A stretch of DNA of 64,000 nt from Pedobacter psychrophilus (lineage in GTDB: Bacteria > Bacteroidota > Bacteroidia > Sphingobacteriales > Sphingobacteriaceae): the NCBI RefSeq assembly GCF_001652725.1, contig NZ_LWHJ01000029.1:124001-188000 (forward strand). The letters run 5' to 3'. Under the pieces are notes generated by a model. That model worked only from the letters and a program-made list of their open reading frames with translations. It was not told the DNA's origin and ran no database searches. Positions 54,923 through 62,865 of the stretch are shown here, piece after piece (the stretch's first letter is position 1; every line of letters begins with the position of its first letter). The position numbers and the translations under genes were made by a program.

Positions 54923-55867
54923 TTAGTCTCTAAAACAATTATTCCTATGCCATACCAAATATTCTTGACTTGGATAGTGAAGTTCATTTAATGGAAGTAT
55001 AATCATCTGTCCTTCTAATTTCTTAAGGGAATTACTTCCAGTATTATCTTGAATAATTTGTTTTGAAACTAAAATTTTATACTCCTCATCTATACTTAAC
55101 ATACCTCTATCAAAAGCTCTATGAATGTTTGGGGAAAGAGAAATTCCATTTTTAATATGATCTTCTTTACAAATGCTAAATGGTTTAATATGGCAAGCAT
55201 CAACTAAACTTAATCCAGATGCCGTTTGGACTTTCCACCCTGTAAAAGCACAAGTTTGATTATATGCAAAAGGAACTAATTTTTTGAACAGTCCATTTCT
55301 AACAAAAATCTCTTCTTCATTTACATTTGATAATCTTATGTAAGCGGAAACTGGTTCGTTAAGTATATTAGATGTTAAACCATCTATATAATCATTGGTA
55401 ATTGATAAATTTTGATGGTTTGAAAAATATGTTTTTAATAAAATTTGTTTAAGAATGTTCCTTGAATTCTTTTCTTTCAACAAAACATAAAGATCTTCAC
55501 TGAAATAACCGTAATCAACAACTGTGATTAATGTATTGAAACTTTTAATATGGGCATTGAATTGGCAACCTTGTAATGGTTTTACAAACCAAAAATGATT
55601 TCCTTGTAAATTATCATTTTGTAAATAATAAAAAGGTTGTTTAAAATCTGGCTGAAGAGGTGTTTTAACTAAAGCTTCCCAATTGTTTAAAAATGCTGCA
55701 ACTAATTGCGTATTTATATAGATTTTATTTTCCAATATCTCACCTTGATTGATTAAATCAATAATAGAAAGTAAAAAAATTGGTTTATGGGGTGCTAAAC
55801 CATAAGGTGTAGAACCTCTTTTTAATTTTGTAAATACATTTGCATAAGCTTTAAGTTCTAATTGCAT
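54923..55867 (-). CDS. HNH endonuclease (predicted restriction-type)
   Basis: The 314-residue protein has an N-terminal domain of about 190 residues (YANVFTKLKRG, PHKPIFLLSIIDLI) and a C-terminal HNH nuclease domain from about residue 210. It contains CAFTGWKVQTASGLSLVDACH (the first His), KNGISLSPNIHRAFDRGMLSI and a final HRNNCF. This layout matches the group annotated as predicted restriction endonucleases (COG3440-like). Metal-binding and catalytic His positions are preserved, so it looks active. It is the first gene of the minus-strand accessory cassette, 207 bp upstream of the NUDIX-helicase pair. Confidence 0.88.
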   Translation of the reverse strand: MQLELKAYANVFTKLKRGSTPYGLAPHKPIFLLSIIDLINQGEILENKIYINTQLVAAFLNNWEALVKTPLQPDFKQPFYYLQNDNLQGNHFWFVKPLQGCQFNAHIKSFNTLITVVDYGYFSEDLYVLLKEKNSRNILKQILLKTYFSNHQNLSITNDYIDGLTSNILNEPVSAYIRLSNVNEEEIFVRNGLFKKLVPFAYNQTCAFTGWKVQTASGLSLVDACHIKPFSICKEDHIKNGISLSPNIHRAFDRGMLSIDEEYKILVSKQIIQDNTGSNSLKKLEGQMIILPLNELHYPSQEYLVWHRNNCFRD

Positions 55868-55969
55868 ATTACCAAAGTCAATTCATTTTAAAACAAGATA
55901 TAATATTTAATCATATTTCTAAGTGTGCAAAGATTAGATGAAAAGAAACCGCGTTATCTAAACCGGATT

Positions 55970-56060
55970 GAAATGGAAATCCTTTTTGTTTTTCACAAAA
56001 AGATTATAGTAAAAAGCCGGACTATCGGATGTTTATAGCACCAGCTTTGCTTTTCCAAAA
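55970..56060 (+). repeat. Dispersed hairpin repeat, right copy (plus orientation)
   Basis: AATCCTTTTTGT (55978-55989) pairs with ACAAAAAGATT (55995-56005) with a single bulge. TAGTAAAAAGCCGGAC and later CCAGCTTTGCTTTTCC follow. It shares TGGAAATCCTTTTTGT, ACAAAAAGAT and CCAGCTT with the left copy at 51041-51137, which is inverted relative to it. Confidence 0.6.
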
Positions 56061-56078
56061 AATCGAAAAAAAGAAATC

Positions 56079-56687
56079 TTAAACCAACCTATCCTTTATT
56101 ACCAAGGTATTGGCCATTTTATCGTGTAGGGTTTGTTGCTTTTTATTTAAGAACAAATAAAAATATCCGAAAAAGAAGGTAATGGTACTGATGGATTTTG
56201 AGATGTTGCGCACAAATATTTCTTGAAGGGTGGGTTTTAAACCTCGCATATCTGTTACTTTTATACCCATCATTTTTTTGCCAAAAGTGGCTTGCTGGGC
56301 GTTTTCCATGTAGATATTATAAAAGAATTTGAGTATGGGTAATAGCACAAAGCCGCTAATAATGGTGATTAAGGTGGTTGCTCTATCATTAAAGGTTAAG
56401 GCGATCATCAACTCCAGAAAGGCTACTATTCCAAAAATCATGAACCAATCTATTGCGTTGGCCAATAACCTTAAATCGAATCCGGCAAAATATTGTGGGG
56501 CGGTATATTGTTTATTAATGCCTAAAAATGCTCTTATTTCTGCAAATTCATGGGCTTCTTTGTAATCGTCCATCCCGGGTTTACGCACAAAAGAATCGGG
56601 CTTAACCCGATTCTCTTTTAACTCTGCTAATGTAAACGGACCTTGTGGTTTTCCGTTGATGACTAGCGTATAAATTTTATCGCTCAT
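56079..56687 (-). CDS. GYF_2/RDD-family membrane protein
   Basis: The 202-residue protein has an N-terminal GYF_2 domain (residues 1-55, YTLVINGKPQGPFTLAEL, a segment usually involved in binding proline-rich sequences). An RDD membrane domain follows (from about 65, GFDLRLLANAIDWFMIFG), with three or so helices and the conserved LRL/NAIDW start plus MMGIKVTDMRG near residue 140. RDD proteins are often ion/proton antiporters or membrane-associated regulators; the function here is unknown. It follows the LiaF-like gene with no gap, as part of the minus-strand envelope operon. Confidence 0.85.
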   Translation of the reverse strand: MSDKIYTLVINGKPQGPFTLAELKENRVKPDSFVRKPGMDDYKEAHEFAEIRAFLGINKQYTAPQYFAGFDLRLLANAIDWFMIFGIVAFLELMIALTFNDRATTLITIISGFVLLPILKFFYNIYMENAQQATFGKKMMGIKVTDMRGLKPTLQEIFVRNISKSISTITFFFGYFYLFLNKKQQTLHDKMANTLVIKDRLV

Positions 56688-57650
56688 TTAATATCTATTC
56701 ACTTCAAAATTGCTTAAACCGCCTTTTAAAGTTAAATGAATTTTTTGATTGGCTGTTTTATAGTTTGATGTTTCATAACTTCCGTCTGGCATTTTAATAA
56801 AATTATTAAAGCTTTTGGATGATAAACCACTTGAAGCCAAAATTTTACATCCGGCAGCTTCTGGCACTTCTACATTAACATCGGCTAAGCCGGTTTCTGC
56901 AGATAAATTTACATCGTTATAAAGATTGCCTATTTTAACGTCGAATTCTGCTGCACCGCCCTTTAAGGAAATATTACGCACCTTGTTTTGAGAAAAATCA
57001 AAATCTGCTTTGCCTGCTCCCATTTTTAAGTTTACATCCCAAACAGGTAACGTGTTGATTTCCATTTTCACATTTCCATATTCATCATCTTTAAAATTGA
57101 AAGAACCGCCTCTGTCTTTAGATCTAAATTCTAAAACTGCGGATGAATCTGAATCTGTTTTTTTAAGAAAGTATCTCATTTTAGATTCTTTTACCCTTGC
57201 ATTAAACAGTTTTTCGTCTCCACTTTCAATATCAAAAGTGCTTGCTCCGCCATAAATGTTTAGCGTTGCGGTTTTAAATTTAACATCTAAATCTTCGGCA
57301 TAATTGGTCATGTTGGAGGCACTTTCTGTGCTGTCACTGTCATCCCAATTGTCATCATTATCATCGTCAGAAAAGCTCCACCTGCTATTGGTATGATTTT
57401 CTTTTCCATCTTTTATGCCTTGATAGGTGATAATAGCTAAAGAAATAACTGTGATAGAGATAACGGATATTAAGCCTACTTTAGAATTAGATTTTGAAAA
57501 GACGATGTTTATACCCGTAATGATTAACAATAAGGGCCAAAAACGCCATATATAACCCCAACTAAAATCAATTACATTAAAATTTTCTAAAAGGAATACT
57601 CCGCCTATAAAAACAAAGATGATTCCCCAAAATATTTTATCAGCTTTCAT
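56688..57650 (-). CDS. LiaF/LiaI-like membrane protein with beta-helical C-terminus
   Basis: The 320-residue protein (ATG at 57650) has three or four N-terminal membrane helices (KIFWGIIFVFIGGVFLLENF, FWPLLLIITGINIVF, VISITVISLAIITYQGI; about 1-85) typical of the LiaI-LiaF-like/DUF5668 domain. An acidic linker (DDDNDDNWDDSDS) and a beta-rich repeat domain follow (about 130-320: LNIYGGASTFDIESGD, KMGAGKADFDF, LKGGAAEFDVKIG). Such proteins respond to envelope stress. A frame extension to 57719 overlaps the upstream PspC gene and is rejected. It is the third gene of an operon with PspC and SDR upstream. Confidence 0.85.
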   Translation of the reverse strand: MKADKIFWGIIFVFIGGVFLLENFNVIDFSWGYIWRFWPLLLIITGINIVFSKSNSKVGLISVISITVISLAIITYQGIKDGKENHTNSRWSFSDDDNDDNWDDSDSTESASNMTNYAEDLDVKFKTATLNIYGGASTFDIESGDEKLFNARVKESKMRYFLKKTDSDSSAVLEFRSKDRGGSFNFKDDEYGNVKMEINTLPVWDVNLKMGAGKADFDFSQNKVRNISLKGGAAEFDVKIGNLYNDVNLSAETGLADVNVEVPEAAGCKILASSGLSSKSFNNFIKMPDGSYETSNYKTANQKIHLTLKGGLSNFEVNRY

Positions 57651-57654
57651 AATT

Positions 57655-58191
57655 TTATAGATTATTGTTTTCTTGATTGTTAAATGATTGATTTTCGTCT
57701 GCTTTTGGCGCTTCTTCAAAAGGTTTATCTTCTATAATTGGCTCTTCGAAAGTTTTTTTGTTTTTGTTTTTAAAGATGATGCTCAACCCAATTACCACAA
57801 ATACTAAAGGCCATAACTTTTTGACATGGAACCAATAAGGCAATAGATCAAACTCGGCCATTAAAAAATAAAATCCTAAGGCTATCAATATAAAACCTGC
57901 AAAAGCGCTCACATTTTTATTTCTTTTGGGCTTAAAAGTAGAACCAAAATTCTCTTTAAAAGGCTCATCAGGGTTTACCCTGTAATCGGTGTAATTGAAT
58001 GGAGAAATTTTTTCTTCTGGTACGGCTATCCATAATATAATGTAAACCCAAATACCGCTTCCTCCAAAAAATGTGGCCAAGGCAAAGGCAATTCTTACCC
58101 AGGTAACATCTAATTCAAAGTAATTTGCCAATCCACTTGCAACACCCGCAACCATTTTATCACTGGTGTCTCTTTTTAATTTTTTTTCCAT
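57655..58191 (-). CDS. PspC-domain protein with LiaI-like C-terminus
   Basis: The 178-residue protein has an N-terminal PspC domain (KLKRDTSDKMVAGVASGLANYF, then a membrane helix GGSGIWVYIILWIAVP; residues 1-60). A second membrane part follows (FAGFILIALGFYFLMAEFDLLP ... LWPLVFVVIGLSIIF, about 95-150) and a charged C-terminal tail. PspC proteins act in membrane-stress sensing. The stop is 4 bp before the LiaF-like start, so the two are tightly coupled. The upstream SDR gene is 20 bp away. Confidence 0.9.
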   Translation of the reverse strand: MEKKLKRDTSDKMVAGVASGLANYFELDVTWVRIAFALATFFGGSGIWVYIILWIAVPEEKISPFNYTDYRVNPDEPFKENFGSTFKPKRNKNVSAFAGFILIALGFYFLMAEFDLLPYWFHVKKLWPLVFVVIGLSIIFKNKNKKTFEEPIIEDKPFEEAPKADENQSFNNQENNNL

Positions 58192-58211
58192 TTTGCTATC
58201 CTTTACAAATC

Positions 58212-58913
58212 TTAAACCTGACCATGGATGGGTTTTATGACCACTTGTTCTACGTTTGCACCTTTACTCATCTTTAAAATTTGAGATATGGTATCTGCAA
58301 CATCTTCGGGTTGTATAAACTCATCCTTTGAGATTTTTGTTCCTTCCCATGAATTTGTTAAAGTAGACCCTGGTAAAATTGCAGTCACTTTAACATCATG
58401 TTCCATCAACTCTGCTCTCATGATATTGTTAAGACTTAGCAAAGCCGATTTAGTTACACAATAAGAGCCAGCATTTGCAATTGCCTCTAAACTAGCGACT
58501 GAGCAGATGTTAAAAATATGACCAAATCTCTTTTCTTTCATTGCTGGAGCCAGTTTTTTATACAAATAATAGGGCGCATAAAGATTTGTCTTCATGTGAA
58601 AATCTAAAACCTCATCGTTTTCATCTAAAATAAAAGAGGGTTTAAAAACTCCGACAGAATTAATTAAAACATCAATATTCTTTAATTCGATTGTTGCATC
58701 AGCGGCGAAAGCCAACACTTCTTGTTTTATAGCACAATCGACTGCTTTTATAAACACCTTTATGGTAGGATATTTTGCATTTAATTCTGTTTTTAAGGTT
58801 TCTAGCTCGTTAATTTTTCTGGCGCAGATGGCTAAATTGTTTCCTTCATTAGCCATTTTTAAAGTTATTGCTTTTCCTATTCCTTTTGTTGCGCCTGTTA
58901 TTAGTACATTCAT
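58212..58913 (-). CDS. Short-chain dehydrogenase/reductase
   Basis: The 233-residue protein starts at the ATG at 58913 (MNVLITGATKGIGKAITL), with the NAD(P)-binding TGATKGIG motif at residues 6-13. It has NSVGV near 84, the catalytic Ser in ICSVASLEA near 135, and YCVTKSALL near 148 (Tyr and Lys of YxxxK). It is a classical SDR of unknown substrate. A longer frame to 58958 adds residues without family support and is rejected. It is the first gene of the minus-strand operon with PspC, LiaF-like and RDD genes, and diverges from mlaE. Confidence 0.92.
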   Translation of the reverse strand: MNVLITGATKGIGKAITLKMANEGNNLAICARKINELETLKTELNAKYPTIKVFIKAVDCAIKQEVLAFAADATIELKNIDVLINSVGVFKPSFILDENDEVLDFHMKTNLYAPYYLYKKLAPAMKEKRFGHIFNICSVASLEAIANAGSYCVTKSALLSLNNIMRAELMEHDVKVTAILPGSTLTNSWEGTKISKDEFIQPEDVADTISQILKMSKGANVEQVVIKPIHGQV

Positions 58914-58995
58914 GCTAGTAAATTTAAATAAATCACAATTTAGGTTTAATAATTGCAATTGATAAAAAACGTTATTTTTACAGAAAATTTTATAT

Positions 58996-59730
58996 ATGGT
59001 ATTTCATTATTTTGGCAAATATATTTTATTGTTACAGGCGGTTTTTAGGAAACCCGAAAAATATAGTATCTATAAAAATGAAATTTTTAGAGAAATGGTG
59101 TCTATTGGCTTAGGCTCATTAGGTATCATCAGTATCATTTCTGTTTTTATTGGTGCTGTAACTACCGTTCAAACTGCTTTTCAGCTAACCAGCGATTTAA
59201 TTCCAAAATCTATTATTGGGGGTATTACCAGAGATTCTACGATTTTAGAATTGAGTCCAACCATTTGTTCTTTGGTTTTAGCCGGTAAAGTAGGCAGTAG
59301 CATTGCCTCGCAAATTGGCACCATGCGAGTTACCGAGCAAATTGATGCTTTAGAGATTATGGGAATCAATGCACCGGGTTATCTGATTTTGCCTAAATTA
59401 TTAGGCGGAATTATTATGATACCTATGTTGGTTATTGTGGCTATTGCGTTGAGTATTACCGGTGGTTATTTAGCAGGAACAGCTTCTGGAGCAGTTAGTG
59501 CAGCAGAATTTATTCAAGGTTTAACTACAGATTTTATTCCGTTTACATTGGCTGTTGCGATGATTAAAGCTTTAGTTTTTGCATTTATTATCACTACGGT
59601 TTCTGCATATCAGGGCTATTATACCGATGGAGGCGCAATTGAGGTTGGTAATTCTAGCACAAAAGCAGTAGTTATAAGTTGTATAGCTATTTTAATATCT
59701 GATTATGTTATTGCACAACTTTTATTATGA
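58996..59730 (+). CDS. mlaE: MlaE-family lipid ABC transporter permease
   Basis: The 244-residue protein is a MlaE/YrbE permease for phospholipid trafficking to maintain outer-membrane asymmetry. Key segments are FREMVSIGLGSLGIISIISVFIGAVTTVQ, ILELSPTICSLVLAGKVGSSIASQIGTMRVTEQIDALEIMGIN and YLILPKLLGGIIMIPML. Five or so membrane helices are visible. It overlaps mlaF by 4 bp (ATGA), so the pair is translationally coupled. No MCE-domain substrate-binding gene follows in this window. Confidence 0.95.
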   Translation: MVFHYFGKYILLLQAVFRKPEKYSIYKNEIFREMVSIGLGSLGIISIISVFIGAVTTVQTAFQLTSDLIPKSIIGGITRDSTILELSPTICSLVLAGKVGSSIASQIGTMRVTEQIDALEIMGINAPGYLILPKLLGGIIMIPMLVIVAIALSITGGYLAGTASGAVSAAEFIQGLTTDFIPFTLAVAMIKALVFAFIITTVSAYQGYYTDGGAIEVGNSSTKAVVISCIAILISDYVIAQLLL

Positions 59731-60479
59731 TTGAGGTTAAAGATATTTTTAAAAAATTTGGTGATAATGAGGTTTTAAAAGGCATTACTGCAGATTTTAA
59801 ACCCGGAGTAACTACTTTAATAATTGGCAGCTCTGGTTCTGGAAAAACAACTTTGATGAAAAACATGGTTGGCTTGCATGAACCAAATGGCGGCAAAGTG
59901 TTTTATGATGGTAGAGACTTTACTTCTATGGATACCAAAGAAAGGATAGATATTAGAAAGGAAATTGGCATGTTGTTTCAAGGATCTGCTCTTTTTGATT
60001 CTATGACGGTTGAGAAAAATATCCGTTTTCCGTTAGATATGTTTACAGATCAAGGAATTGGAGAGAAAACTGATCGTGTTAATGATGTTTTGGAAAGGGT
60101 TAATTTAGCTGGAAAAAACAAGTTATTTCCGGCAGAACTTTCTGGCGGAATGATGAAGAGAGTGGGCATTGCAAGGGCAATTGCCATGCGCCCTAAATAT
60201 CTTTTTTGCGATGAGCCAAACTCGGGTCTTGATCCAAAAAGCTCTATCATGATTGATGAATTAGTTTCCGAGATTACCAACGAATATGAGATTACTACGG
60301 TGATTGTTACTCACGATATGAATTCCGTAATGGGAATTGGCGAGCACATTTTGTTTTTGCATCAAGGGCAAAAATGGTGGGAAGGTTCAAAGGATGAAAT
60401 CACTTCTACTGATAATAAAGAGCTGAACGAATTTGTTTTTGCTACCCAATTAATGGAAACATTGTTGAAGAAGAAGTAG
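59727..60479 (+). CDS. mlaF: MlaF-family ABC transporter ATPase
   Basis: The 250-residue ATPase has Walker A GSSGSGKTTLMK near residue 35, the signature LSGGMMKRVGIARA near 134, Walker B LFCDEPNSGLDP near 157, and the switch His in VIVTHDMNSV near 194. The KVFYDGRDFTSM block fits the MlaF group. It powers MlaE-dependent lipid transport. It is the second gene of the pair; a gap of repeats follows. Confidence 0.95.
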   Translation: MIEVKDIFKKFGDNEVLKGITADFKPGVTTLIIGSSGSGKTTLMKNMVGLHEPNGGKVFYDGRDFTSMDTKERIDIRKEIGMLFQGSALFDSMTVEKNIRFPLDMFTDQGIGEKTDRVNDVLERVNLAGKNKLFPAELSGGMMKRVGIARAIAMRPKYLFCDEPNSGLDPKSSIMIDELVSEITNEYEITTVIVTHDMNSVMGIGEHILFLHQGQKWWEGSKDEITSTDNKELNEFVFATQLMETLLKKK

Positions 60480-60688
60480 ATTGGTTGATAGCCAATAGTT
60501 CATTAGTCATTGGTTTATTAGTTTTAAGTTTATTAGTAATTGATTCATTAGCCATTAGTCTCGTTTATTGGTAGTTAGTTTATTATTCATTAAATGCGAT
60601 AAGAGATTCAATCATTCAAAATTCAAAAATTCTCTAATTCAGAATTCATTCAAAATACAAGCATTCAATCATTCAAAATTAAATATAC
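60480..60688. repeat. Intergenic word-repeat block (CATTAGT and ATTCAATCATT words)
   Basis: The gap between mlaF and the methyltransferase is built from two families of short words. ATTAGTCATTGG, TTATTAGTT and CATTAGCC dominate the first half; TTCAATCATTCAAAATTC-type words dominate the second. There is no coding potential. It matches other word-repeat spacers in the window. Confidence 0.55.
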
Positions 60689-61579
60689 ATGCAGCCCCAA
60701 ATACAAGCTTTAACACCACAACATTGGAAAGATTACGAACTAATAGATTGTGGGGATTTTGAAAAGCTGGAGCGATTTGGAGAATTAATTTTGATAAGAC
60801 CTGAGCCACAAGCGGTTTGGAGTAAACTTTTGTCAGAAAGCGAGTGGCAAAAAATGCATCATATAAAGTTTAAGGGGAAATCTGCGACAAGCGGAGAATG
60901 GGTTAAAAAAGACCCGAAAACACCAGATCGTTGGCATATTACCTATAAAAATAATGATGTTGCCATTAAGTTTAGACTTGCACTAACTTCCTTTAAACAT
61001 GTTGGCATTTTTCCGGAACAGGCGGTTAATTGGGATTATATATCATCAAAAATAAAAGCATTTAAAAACCCTAATCCAAAAGTTTTAAATTTGTTTGCAT
61101 ACACTGGTGGTGCATCTTTAATTGCTAAAGCGGCAGGAGCCGATACTACTCATGTAGATTCTATTAAACAAGTGGTAAGTTGGGCAAATGAAAATCAGGA
61201 AATTTCTGAACTAAAAGATATTCGTTGGGTGGTTGAGGATGCTTTAAAATTTGTACAACGAGAACTAAAAAGAGGCAAAACTTATAACGGAATAATTTTA
61301 GATCCTCCAGCTTACGGCCATGGTCCAAAAGGAGAAAAATGGAAATTAGAGGATTTGATTAAAGAAATGATGCGGGATGTTGTACAATTATTAGATCCGC
61401 AAGAGCATTTCCTAATCTTAAACACTTATTCATTAGGCTTTTCATCCATTATTGTAGAAAACTTAATTAGAGGTGCTTACCCAAAAGTGCAAAATTTAAA
61501 TATTGGCGAATTATACCTAACTGCCCGTAGCGGTGTAAATCTACCTTTGGGCGTTTTCGGTAAATTTAGTTCTGTCTAA
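60689..61579 (+). CDS. Class I SAM-dependent methyltransferase (RlmI-like)
   Basis: The 296-residue protein has an N-terminal RNA-binding-like region (LIDCGDFEKLERFGELILIRPEPQAVW) and a SAM-binding domain with VLNLFAYTGGASLIAKAAGA near residue 130 (motif I), VDSIKQVVSWANEN near 154, and LDPPAYGHGPKG near 205 (catalytic PPxY-like motif). This matches the RlmI/YccW rRNA-cytosine methyltransferase group or similar enzymes, although no PUA domain is evident. The exact target is not established. It is monocistronic, with a repeat-rich upstream gap. Confidence 0.88.
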   Translation: MQPQIQALTPQHWKDYELIDCGDFEKLERFGELILIRPEPQAVWSKLLSESEWQKMHHIKFKGKSATSGEWVKKDPKTPDRWHITYKNNDVAIKFRLALTSFKHVGIFPEQAVNWDYISSKIKAFKNPNPKVLNLFAYTGGASLIAKAAGADTTHVDSIKQVVSWANENQEISELKDIRWVVEDALKFVQRELKRGKTYNGIILDPPAYGHGPKGEKWKLEDLIKEMMRDVVQLLDPQEHFLILNTYSLGFSSIIVENLIRGAYPKVQNLNIGELYLTARSGVNLPLGVFGKFSSV

Positions 61580-61642
61580 TTGTTGAAATCTTTTTAATTA
61601 TTCCAATTTTGTTAAATCTATTTTCGCTAAAAAAATTACTGA

Positions 61643-62692
61643 ATGAACCTATCTAAAAAAATATTATTGGTGCCGCAACTTATCTGTGCAGCATACATCT
61701 TTTCATCATGTTCTGGTACAGATGGAAAAACTTCTAACTCAACTTCGGCTGCTGACTCTACAAAAAAAGAGCAATCCGCTGTTAAAGAAGATTTATTTAA
61801 ACCTGTAGATTCTGCAAAATACTTTAAGCTTCAAAAATATATAGCCAATGGCGATACTACTGGAAAATGGCCAATAAAAAAAGATGTTTTACCAATTGAT
61901 GGGGCAATACTTCCATTTAACAGGATTATAGCTTATTACGGAAATCTATATGTTAAAAAAATGGGTCCGTTAGGCAAATATGAGCCTAAAGAAATGTGGA
62001 AAAAGTTGGATGAAGAGGTTGCAAAATGGAATAAAGCAGATACCGTAATAAAATCTATCCCGGCATTGCATTATATTGCTACCGTAGCAAGTGGAACTCC
62101 CGGAAAAGACGGTTTATACATCAATAGAATGCCAGATAAGCAAATTGATTCTGTTTTGAAAATAGCTAAGATGTACAATCATGATGCTATTGTTTTTTTA
62201 GATGTACAGGTTGCTTTGAGTAAATTAAAGGATGAGTTACCCCGGTTAGAAAAGTATTTAAAATTGCCAAATGTTCATTTAGGGATAGATCCAGAATTTT
62301 CTATGAAAACTGGGGCAAGACCTGGAACTAAAATTGGAGTTTATGATGCTGCTGATATAAATTATGCTGCCGATTTTTTGGTGAAATTGGTAAAGGATAA
62401 TAATTTACCTGCAAAAGTTTTAGTAGTACATCGTTTTACTCAAAAGATGGTTACTAATTATCAGAATATAAAACTTCACAAGGAAGTTCAAATGGTAATG
62501 CACATGGATGGTTTTGGTCCGCCAGAATTAAAGAAAGGGACTTATCGCCATTATTTATATAGAGAACCTGTACAGTTTGTAGGTTTTAAATTGTTTTATA
62601 TCAACGATATTGCAGCAGCTCCTAATCATTTAATGACTCCAACAGAATTATTGAAATTAACTCCTAAACCAGTTTATATTCAGTTTCAATAG
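61643..62692 (+). CDS. Lipoprotein of unknown family with a DPEF-type barrel-like region
   Basis: The 349-residue protein has a lipoprotein signal (LICAAYIFSSC, Cys at residue 23) and a low-complexity Ser/Thr/Lys linker to about residue 50. The rest is a conserved domain: GAILPFNRIIAYYGN near 85, ALHYIATVASGTPG near 140, VHLGIDPEFSMK near 213, KIGVYDAADINYAADFLVKL near 231, and KVLVVHRFTQKMV near 257. The repeated strand-helix pattern suggests a TIM-like barrel, and the DPEF acidic pair could be catalytic. I know of similar proteins in actinobacteria but no function. It is followed by a strong terminator. Confidence 0.8.
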   Translation: MNLSKKILLVPQLICAAYIFSSCSGTDGKTSNSTSAADSTKKEQSAVKEDLFKPVDSAKYFKLQKYIANGDTTGKWPIKKDVLPIDGAILPFNRIIAYYGNLYVKKMGPLGKYEPKEMWKKLDEEVAKWNKADTVIKSIPALHYIATVASGTPGKDGLYINRMPDKQIDSVLKIAKMYNHDAIVFLDVQVALSKLKDELPRLEKYLKLPNVHLGIDPEFSMKTGARPGTKIGVYDAADINYAADFLVKLVKDNNLPAKVLVVHRFTQKMVTNYQNIKLHKEVQMVMHMDGFGPPELKKGTYRHYLYREPVQFVGFKLFYINDIAAAPNHLMTPTELLKLTPKPVYIQFQ

Positions 62693-62714
62693 GATTTTAA
62701 AAACAGAATAGTTA

Positions 62715-62744
62715 AAAGAGTTGCTTAAAAGCAACTCTTTTTTG
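62715..62744 (+). terminator. Rho-independent terminator after the DPEF lipoprotein gene
   Basis: AAAGAGTTGC (62715-62724) pairs with GCAACTCTTT (62731-62740) around TTAAAA, followed by TTTG. Confidence 0.85.
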
Positions 62745-62865
62745 TTTAATTAAAAAATATATTTTTTATCAAAAAAAATAAAGTCGGGATTTCCAAATAA
62801 AATAAAATATTGAGTTATTTTTATCCGAGAACTGTAAATTGAAAATATCTGATTTAAATATAATT

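Noticed and set aside
57651-57719. Longer start for the LiaF-like gene
   Set aside because: The extension overlaps the PspC coding end; the ATG at 57650 begins directly before the first membrane helix.
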